Position numbers and translations under genes: made by a program. A stretch of DNA of 64,000 bases from positions 124,001-188,000 of the forward strand of contig NZ_CAMLDL010000002.1 in NCBI RefSeq assembly GCF_946478955.1, read 5' to 3'. Source of the DNA: an uncultured Sphingomonas sp. (lineage in GTDB: Bacteria > Pseudomonadota > Alphaproteobacteria > Sphingomonadales > Sphingomonadaceae). Every line of letters begins with the position of its first letter. The first letter of the stretch is position 1. This document shows, in pieces, positions 59,725 through 64,000 of the stretch. The notes beneath the pieces are model-generated. The model ran no database searches. It was given only the letters and a program-made list of their open reading frames with translations, and had not been told where the DNA came from.

Positions 59725-60837
59725 ATGCGTTGGGTGGCCGGAATATTCTTGCCCGTCTTGTTGGCGGCTTGTGCGATGCCGGACATGGGGCCAGCAAAAT
59801 TCGTGTCGCCGGCCAAAGTTCCCCCGCCCCCGCCACCGACCACGCCGGTTCATCCGCAGCTGCCGACCGGCATGGCGATCATCGGGACGAGCACCTTTGG
59901 CACCATCCTCGCCGCCCCACCCAGCCCGGTGGATGACGTGACATCAAGCCGGCCGACCTATCGCAACGAATATGAATGGTATGCGCAGGAAAATGGCATT
60001 TCGGTCGAGGAAGCGCGCAGGCGGACGGCCGAGCAACAGCAGGTAATGCCGATCTTCGAGCGGCTGCAAGCGCGGCTTTCAAAGGACGAACCTACCAACT
60101 ATGTCGGCGCGCGAATGGTTCACAAGCCGGACTGGGGCTATCTGCTCTATTTCAAACACGACCCCGAAACGACGCTCCGCAACTACAGCGTCCACCCCCG
60201 GTTCAAGGCGGTCCAGGGCGGGATGACGCAGGCAGAGCTTGAGGCGATTGTCCAGCCCTGGTCTGAGCGATTCACGGAAGCGGGTATCCTCAACGGTTAT
60301 GCGATCAACACCCTAGAAGGCCGGATGGAAATGATGACCGGGCTGACTCGGGCGGAATATGAGGCGCTGGCAGCGGCGCGTGGTTGGGGGCCGCTTCCGG
60401 AACAGGTGTTCATGGCTTTCGCACCGGGGTTGGATGTGCCGCGGGTTGATCCGCGCGTGACGGGTTTTTTGCGCGGTTTCGCCTCGGAAAACCGTGCGAC
60501 CACGCTCCAGTTGGCAGCGGGCTACAGCGGGCAAGCCATTCTTGACGATGGGTGCCTCAGGCTGAAGCAGAAGGATGGGTCGAAGGGGCCGCTACTGGTC
60601 TTTCACAAAGAAACGGGGATCGGTCTCGACGCGCAAGGTTATGTGGCGATCATCGACCGTCAGACCGGTAAGGCGATGGGCCGGATCGGCGAAATGTGGA
60701 GCTGGGCCGGTCCCAACGATGCGACCCACTTCGACGGACTGGCGGAGCTGAAAGCCGCGTGCGGAGATGGTCCGATCATCAACGTCGGTAATCCCGAAAG
60801 CCTCGCCCGTTTCAAGGCGCGCTACCCCGGCACCTGA
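59725..60837 (+). CDS. Hypothetical lipoprotein with Pro-rich N-terminus
   Basis: This 370-residue predicted lipoprotein has lipobox LLAAC near residue 16 and a Pro-rich linker (KVPPPPPPTTPVHPQ). The globular part begins near EYEWYAQENGISVEEARRRT and includes LLYFKHDPETTLRNYSVHPR and GCLRLKQKDGSKGPLLVFHK. The start follows GGAGG. Its family is not known to me. It sits between pyk and pccB on the same strand; a shared transcript is possible. Confidence 0.7.
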   Translation: MRWVAGIFLPVLLAACAMPDMGPAKFVSPAKVPPPPPPTTPVHPQLPTGMAIIGTSTFGTILAAPPSPVDDVTSSRPTYRNEYEWYAQENGISVEEARRRTAEQQQVMPIFERLQARLSKDEPTNYVGARMVHKPDWGYLLYFKHDPETTLRNYSVHPRFKAVQGGMTQAELEAIVQPWSERFTEAGILNGYAINTLEGRMEMMTGLTRAEYEALAAARGWGPLPEQVFMAFAPGLDVPRVDPRVTGFLRGFASENRATTLQLAAGYSGQAILDDGCLRLKQKDGSKGPLLVFHKETGIGLDAQGYVAIIDRQTGKAMGRIGEMWSWAGPNDATHFDGLAELKAACGDGPIINVGNPESLARFKARYPGT

Positions 60838-60888
60838 TTGACCTTCACGCCGCCAAGTGCCACCGCCATTCGCCAACAGGAGAGGTGA

Positions 60889-62421
60889 ATGGCGACGAAG
60901 ATCGAACAGCTGGAAGCGCGGCGTGAGGCGGCCCGGATGGGCGGCGGGCAGAAGCGCATCGATGCCCAGCATGCCAAGGGACGGTTGACGGCGCGCGAGC
61001 GGCTGTCCGTTCTGCTCGACCCCGGCTCGTTCGAGGAAGTCGACACCTACGTCGAACATAATAGCGTCGATTTCGGGATGCAGGATACGGTCATCCCCGG
61101 CGATGGCGTGGTCACCGGCAGCGGCACGATCAATGGCCGTCTGGTTTATGTCTTCGCGCAGGATTTCACGGTGTTCGGTGGGTCGCTGTCGGAGCGGCAC
61201 GCGCAGAAGATCTGCAAGATTATGGACGCGGCGATGAAGGTCGGTGCGCCGGTCATCGGCCTCAATGACTCGGGCGGCGCGCGGATTCAGGAAGGCGTCG
61301 CCTCGCTCGGTGGTTATGCCGAGGTGTTTCAGCGCAACGTGCTCGCGTCGGGCGTGGTGCCGCAGCTGTCGCTGATCATGGGGCCGTGCGCTGGCGGGGC
61401 GGTTTATTCGCCGGCGATGACCGACTTCATCTTCATGGTGAAGGACAGCTCCTACATGTTCGTCACCGGGCCGGAAGTAGTGAAGACGGTCACCAACGAG
61501 GTTGTGACGCAAGAGGAACTGGGTGGCGCGGTGACGCACACAACCAAGTCTGGCGTGGCCGATGTGGCGTTTGAAAATGACATCGACGCGCTGCTGGCGG
61601 CGCGGGACTTCTTCGATTTCCTGCCGCTGTCAAACCGCCATGATTTGCCAACGCGGCCGACCGAGGACCCTTGGGACCGGCTGGAGGATAGCCTCGACAG
61701 CCTGATCCCGCCGAACGCGAACCAGCCCTATGACATGCATGAGCTGATCCGGAAGGTCGTCGACGAGGGCGACTTTTTCGAGATTCAGCCGAACCATGCC
61801 GGCAACATCATCGTCGGCTTCGCGCGGATCGAGGGGCGGACGGTGGGCATCGTCGCCAATCAGCCGATGGTGCTGGCCGGCTGCCTCGACATCAACAGCT
61901 CGAAAAAGGGCGGGCGCTTCGTCCGTTTCTGCGACGCGTTCGACATTCCAATCGTGACCTTCGTCGACGTGCCGGGCTTCCTGCCGGGCGTGGGGCAAGA
62001 GCATAACGGCATCATTAAGCATGGCGCAAAATTGCTGTTCGCTTATGCCGAAGCGACGGTGCCGAAGATCACGGTGATCACGCGCAAGGCTTATGGCGGG
62101 GCCTACGACGTCATGGCGTCAAAGCATTTACGCGGCGATTTGAACTACGCCTGGCCGACCGCGGAGATCGCGGTGATGGGCGCGAAGGGCGCGGTGGAAA
62201 TCATCTTCCGCAGCGAAAAGGACGACCCGGAGAAGATCGCAGAACGGACGCGAGAGTATGAGGAAAGGTTTGCGAACCCCTTCGTGGCGGCAAGCAAGGG
62301 CTTCATCGACGAGGTGATTTATCCGCATTCCACGCGGCGACGTGTGGCGCTGGGGCTTCGTAAGCTGCGCGATAAGCAGCTGGAGAATCCGTGGAAGAAG
62401 CACGACAATATTCCGCTGTGA
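60889..62421 (+). CDS. pccB: Propionyl-CoA carboxylase beta (carboxyltransferase) subunit
   Basis: This 510-residue biotin-dependent carboxyltransferase has the paired acyl-CoA/biotin crotonase-like halves: [40 protein letters not shown] and [20 protein letters not shown] in the N-half; [40 protein letters not shown] and the end KKHDNIPL in the C-half. It makes methylmalonyl-CoA from propionyl-CoA with a biotin carboxylase subunit encoded elsewhere. In related genomes epimerase and mutase genes follow. The start is preceded by CAGGAGAGGTGA. Confidence 0.94.
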   Translation: MATKIEQLEARREAARMGGGQKRIDAQHAKGRLTARERLSVLLDPGSFEEVDTYVEHNSVDFGMQDTVIPGDGVVTGSGTINGRLVYVFAQDFTVFGGSLSERHAQKICKIMDAAMKVGAPVIGLNDSGGARIQEGVASLGGYAEVFQRNVLASGVVPQLSLIMGPCAGGAVYSPAMTDFIFMVKDSSYMFVTGPEVVKTVTNEVVTQEELGGAVTHTTKSGVADVAFENDIDALLAARDFFDFLPLSNRHDLPTRPTEDPWDRLEDSLDSLIPPNANQPYDMHELIRKVVDEGDFFEIQPNHAGNIIVGFARIEGRTVGIVANQPMVLAGCLDINSSKKGGRFVRFCDAFDIPIVTFVDVPGFLPGVGQEHNGIIKHGAKLLFAYAEATVPKITVITRKAYGGAYDVMASKHLRGDLNYAWPTAEIAVMGAKGAVEIIFRSEKDDPEKIAERTREYEERFANPFVAASKGFIDEVIYPHSTRRRVALGLRKLRDKQLENPWKKHDNIPL

Positions 62422-62678
62422 GCTCGTTTCTCACATTAATTATCGCGTCTTCTGTCGTAATTTTCGCGATCGGGCTGCGGTGTAAGATGATTGCGGATCG
62501 AGCGGAGCGGGAAGGGGTCCTTCGATTTTGGGCTCGGGGTTTATGGAAAGAACAGACAGTAATCAGATCTGAAGACCCTAAGAGGTTTGCTGCTGACGTT
62601 CGCTCCTTGAGGCTCGCGCCTTGGATTATGGCAGTGGTCGCATCATTCGCATTTCTCATGATTGGACTGACCGCATGA
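62418..62678 (+). CDS. Small two-helix membrane protein coupled to pccB
   Basis: GTG 62418 overlaps the pccB stop (GTGA), and the stop TGA at 62676-62678 overlaps the following ATG (ATGA). The 86 residues have a membrane helix at each end ([19 protein letters not shown] and [19 protein letters not shown]) with a basic central part. Similar small genes often separate pccB from the epimerase gene in sphingomonads, as far as I recall. Function unknown. An ATG at 62391 in the same frame would overlap pccB further. Confidence 0.6.
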   Translation: MSSFLTLIIASSVVIFAIGLRCKMIADRAEREGVLRFWARGLWKEQTVIRSEDPKRFAADVRSLRLAPWIMAVVASFAFLMIGLTA

Positions 62679-62734
62679 AACTCGGACGGAGGAATCAAGT
62701 CGGCCCGACCATTTCTAAATCACCGTCATGCTGA
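62675..62734 (+). pseudogene. mce: Truncated 5' end of a methylmalonyl-CoA epimerase gene (copy A)
   Basis: Beginning at ATG 62675, overlapping the stop of the small membrane protein, the frame reads [11 protein letters not shown] and then runs into the REP-like unit and stops at TGA 62732-62734 after 19 codons. Sphingomonad epimerases begin MKLGRLNHVGVATPS, and mce is the expected next gene after pccB. The 29-base block 62675-62703 is repeated imperfectly at 63205-63233 (25 of 29 positions). Confidence 0.45.
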
Positions 62735-62810
62735 ACTCGTTTCAGCATCCATTGTAGGGACCCGCCCCGCCCTTCCCGAAGTGGATCCTGAAACAAGTTC
62801 AGGTTGACGG
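62723..62810. repeat. Palindromic REP-like element (two inverted units)
   Basis: CCGTCA...CTGAAC...TTTCAG at 62723-62750 is inverted with respect to GATCCTGAAACAAGTTCAGG...TGACGG ending at 62810, so the 88 bp form a large imperfect palindrome with a C-rich centre. This type of element is common between genes in sphingomonads and other alphaproteobacteria. Confidence 0.75.
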
Positions 62811-62840
62811 ATGTCCGGGGGGGCATTTGGCAGAGTGAAC

Positions 62841-63149
62841 TCAGGATGCCGCGATGGGCGGAAGGCCAAGCCCTGGCGCAAGGTCGCGCCAATCCGGATT
62901 CTCGGTTTCGATCAGGTTGATCTTCCATTGGCGGTGCCAGCGTTTCAGCTGCTTCTCCCGCAAGATCGCAGTTTCCATCGTATCGCATTGTTCGAAACGA
63001 ACGAGGTGGTGGACGCCATATTTCTTGGTGAACCCGTCCACCGCGTTCGTCCGATGCTGATACAGCCTTGCGATTAAGTCCGATGTCACGCCGATGTAGA
63101 GCGTACCGTGCCGTTTGCTTGCAAGAATGTAGACGCAGGGTTGCTTCAT
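62841..63149 (-). CDS. Small GIY-YIG nuclease family protein
   Basis: This 102-residue single-domain nuclease has the GIY-YIG-type N-terminus CVYILASKRHGTLYIGVTSD with the catalytic Arg in LIARLYQHR, His in YGVHHLVRFEQ and Glu in METAILREKQLKRW. It ends NPDWRDLAPG, as is usual in this widespread group (YhbQ/UvrC-N-like). Members are often found beside REP-like repeats in alphaproteobacteria. DNA cleavage is expected, but the target is unknown. It lies inside the repeat-bounded cassette, opposite in strand to pccB. Confidence 0.85.
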   Translation of the reverse strand: MKQPCVYILASKRHGTLYIGVTSDLIARLYQHRTNAVDGFTKKYGVHHLVRFEQCDTMETAILREKQLKRWHRQWKINLIETENPDWRDLAPGLGLPPIAAS

Positions 63150-63171
63150 GCGAGCATCCTGCGCAGGGATA

Positions 63172-63198
63172 GATCCTGAAACAAGTTCAGGATGACGG
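63172..63198. repeat. Single REP-like unit downstream of the GIY-YIG gene
   Basis: This 27-bp unit has GATCCTGAA at one end and GATGACGG at the other, with pairing TGAA/TTCA inside. It is inverted relative to the unit at 62723 and lies 6 bp upstream of copy B of the epimerase-like 5' end. Confidence 0.7.
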
Positions 63199-63204
63199 TG
63201 ATTT

Positions 63205-63300
63205 ATGAAACTCGGACGTGTGAATCACGTCGGGGTTTCGTCGCCAAGTCCTCAACCGTCATCCCTCCCTTATCCGGGGCGACGGAACCGGGAGCTATTT
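63205..63300 (+). pseudogene. Second epimerase-like 5' end (copy B), in frame with the methyltransferase
   Basis: ATG 63205 begins MKLGRVNHVGVSSPSPQ, closer to the usual epimerase start than copy A. The frame then reads PSSLPYPGRRNREL, which is not epimerase, and continues without a stop into the methyltransferase frame at 63301 (96 bp, 32 codons on). It could provide an alternative N-terminus for that protein, or be a silent scar. Confidence 0.4.
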
Positions 63301-64000
63301 TTGCCTGACTGTTACGACCACCCGCATTATTACGAACTTGCCTTCGACTTTCGTGATTTGCCTGCCGAGGCGCGGGTGATCCGGGCGTTGCAGGGGGAGT
63401 ATTCGCCGGATGGCGGGCGCGATCTCCTCCACCTTGCCTGCGGGCCGGCGCAGCATTTGCGGGCGCTTCATGATGCCGGGTATCGCTACGCCGGGCTCGA
63501 CCTTAGCCGGGCGATGGTCGGCTATGCGCGGGAGCGGGCGGCGGAATTGGGGATCGACGCCGCGATTTACGAAGGGTCGATGATCGATTTCCGGCTGGAG
63601 CGGCAATTCGATGTCATCTTCACCGCGCTTGGTGATTTATACGCACGCAATGCGGCGGAACTCGACCAGCATTTCGACAGTGTCTCGGCGGCGCTGAAGC
63701 CCGGCGGGCTGTACCTGATGGACTGGTGTATCCAGTTTGAGCCGTGGACGACCTTCGGCGGCGAGCCGCAGAGCTGGCAGATGGAGAAGGACGGCATCGC
63801 GCTCGACGCCAAGGTGACGATGGTGCCGGTCAGCGCGGTGGAACAGACGTTTGACGAAGTGCTCGACCTGTCGGTGCGCGACGGGGCGGAGGTGCATGAG
63901 CTGACCAGCGTGTCGCGCAAAACTGCGCTCTATCCGCAGCAGTTCCTGGCGCTGATCGCGGCGCATCCGGCGCTTGAATTTTGCGGCTGGTGGAACAATT
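63301..64000 (+). CDS. Class I SAM-dependent methyltransferase, partial at the right edge
   Basis: At least 233 codons are open to the edge. The first motif DLLHLACGPAQHLRALHDAG and the acidic YAGLDLSRAMVGYARERA are the SAM-binding loops; FDVIFTALGDLYA and LKPGGLYLMDWCI follow as motifs III and post-I. The start is set at TTG 63301 (LPDCYDHPHYYE) because GGGAG lies 7 bases upstream; an upstream in-frame ATG at 63205 belongs to the epimerase-like remnant. The substrate is not recognisable and the 3' end is missing. Confidence 0.75.
   Translation, partial: MPDCYDHPHYYELAFDFRDLPAEARVIRALQGEYSPDGGRDLLHLACGPAQHLRALHDAGYRYAGLDLSRAMVGYARERAAELGIDAAIYEGSMIDFRLERQFDVIFTALGDLYARNAAELDQHFDSVSAALKPGGLYLMDWCIQFEPWTTFGGEPQSWQMEKDGIALDAKVTMVPVSAVEQTFDEVLDLSVRDGAEVHELTSVSRKTALYPQQFLALIAAHPALEFCGWWNN

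Larger units (their letters stand above)
62716..63205. mobile_element. GIY-YIG nuclease cassette bounded by REP-like inverted termini
   Basis: The ends 62716-62750 and 63171-63205 are inverted repeats of 35 bp (31 of 35 matching by eye). Both contain the REP-like core CTGAAC and GTTTCAG. Between them lie one more REP-like unit and the minus-strand GIY-YIG gene. Imperfect 29-bp direct repeats (62675-62703 and 63205-63233) flank it. No transposase is encoded. It could be a nuclease-mobilised or REP-associated cassette; a chance association of common intergenic repeats with a common small gene is the alternative. Confidence 0.45.

Noticed and set aside
62391..62417. Earlier ATG start for the small membrane protein after pccB
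   Set aside because: It would add nine residues read from the end of pccB in another frame; the GTG overlapping the pccB stop fits translational coupling better.
62695..62988. Minus-strand frame of 97 codons through the REP-like element, with a LNLFQDP...MLKRVQHDG translation
   Set aside because: This peptide pattern is what these intergenic repeats give when translated; it overlaps the GIY-YIG gene and is not a real protein.

Overview
The window is high-G+C, gene-dense chromosomal DNA from an alphaproteobacterium, very probably a sphingomonad (Sphingomonadaceae or close relative). The evidence is gene content and order: a class I lysyl-tRNA synthetase, the rpmF-plsX-fabH-ihfA-merR cluster, MipZ instead of a Min system, a GapR (DUF2312) gene beside pyruvate kinase, a ybgC-tolQRAB-pal cluster linked to ruvB, and LapG-type and RcnB-type proteins of sphingomonad style. 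No tRNA, rRNA, CRISPR array, prophage or complete insertion sequence was seen. It reads as core chromosome with a few accessory insertions.

Layout. (1) 1-5.9 kb: a type I secretion locus (TolC-like channel cut by the left edge, ABC ATPase, SleB-like cell wall hydrolase, HlyD-like adaptor) facing a LapG-type periplasmic protease, the set used to export and release large surface adhesins. (2) 5.9-18.9 kb: mixed single genes: alpha/beta hydrolase, orphan [2Fe-2S] protein, repeat-rich RcnB-like protein, DUF885 lipoprotein, DoxX protein, a LysR regulator divergent from an aldo/keto reductase-MFS pair, Rnk, CPBP protease with an AraC regulator, and a TPR protein. (3) 19-28 kb: class I LysRS, a probable adenine salvage pair (deaminase plus phosphoribosyltransferase), a DinG/XPD-type Fe-S helicase, then the rpmF-plsX-fabH-ihfA-merR lipid and nucleoid operon. 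(4) 28-44 kb: a PAS-GGDEF-EAL-PilZ protein, MBL hydrolase plus M19 dipeptidase, a PabB-PabC fusion, two members of the ligase-associated DNA damage response set (PdeM and a DEXH helicase), a DEDD exoribonuclease, an unusual M20 protein, phosphomannomutase, MipZ, PanC and a Sel1-like protein. (5) 44-58 kb: pal-tolB-tolA-tolR-tolQ-ybgC, DUF3089, ruvB and DUF1622, then ruvA, ruvC, ung and yebC, all on the minus strand, with two plus-strand genes (an M19-like protein and a GT-C mannosyltransferase) lying inside the ruv region; then ybjQ-like and gapR genes. (6) 58-64 kb: pyruvate kinase, a lipoprotein, the carboxyltransferase (beta) subunit of propionyl-CoA carboxylase, a coupled small membrane protein, and a disturbed segment at the right edge.

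The most unusual region is 62.67-63.3 kb. A small GIY-YIG nuclease gene is enclosed by REP-like units that form about 35-bp inverted termini (31/35 matching by eye). Outside these lie two imperfect 29-bp direct repeats, each of which reads as the first codons of a methylmalonyl-CoA epimerase gene, the expected downstream partner of pccB. The second copy is in frame with a SAM-dependent methyltransferase that runs off the right edge. This looks like a nuclease cassette insertion that disrupted or displaced the epimerase gene. Other points of note are two metallopeptidase-family proteins with substituted metal ligands (M20 at 35.2 kb, M19 at 51.0 kb) and the interrupted ruv operon.
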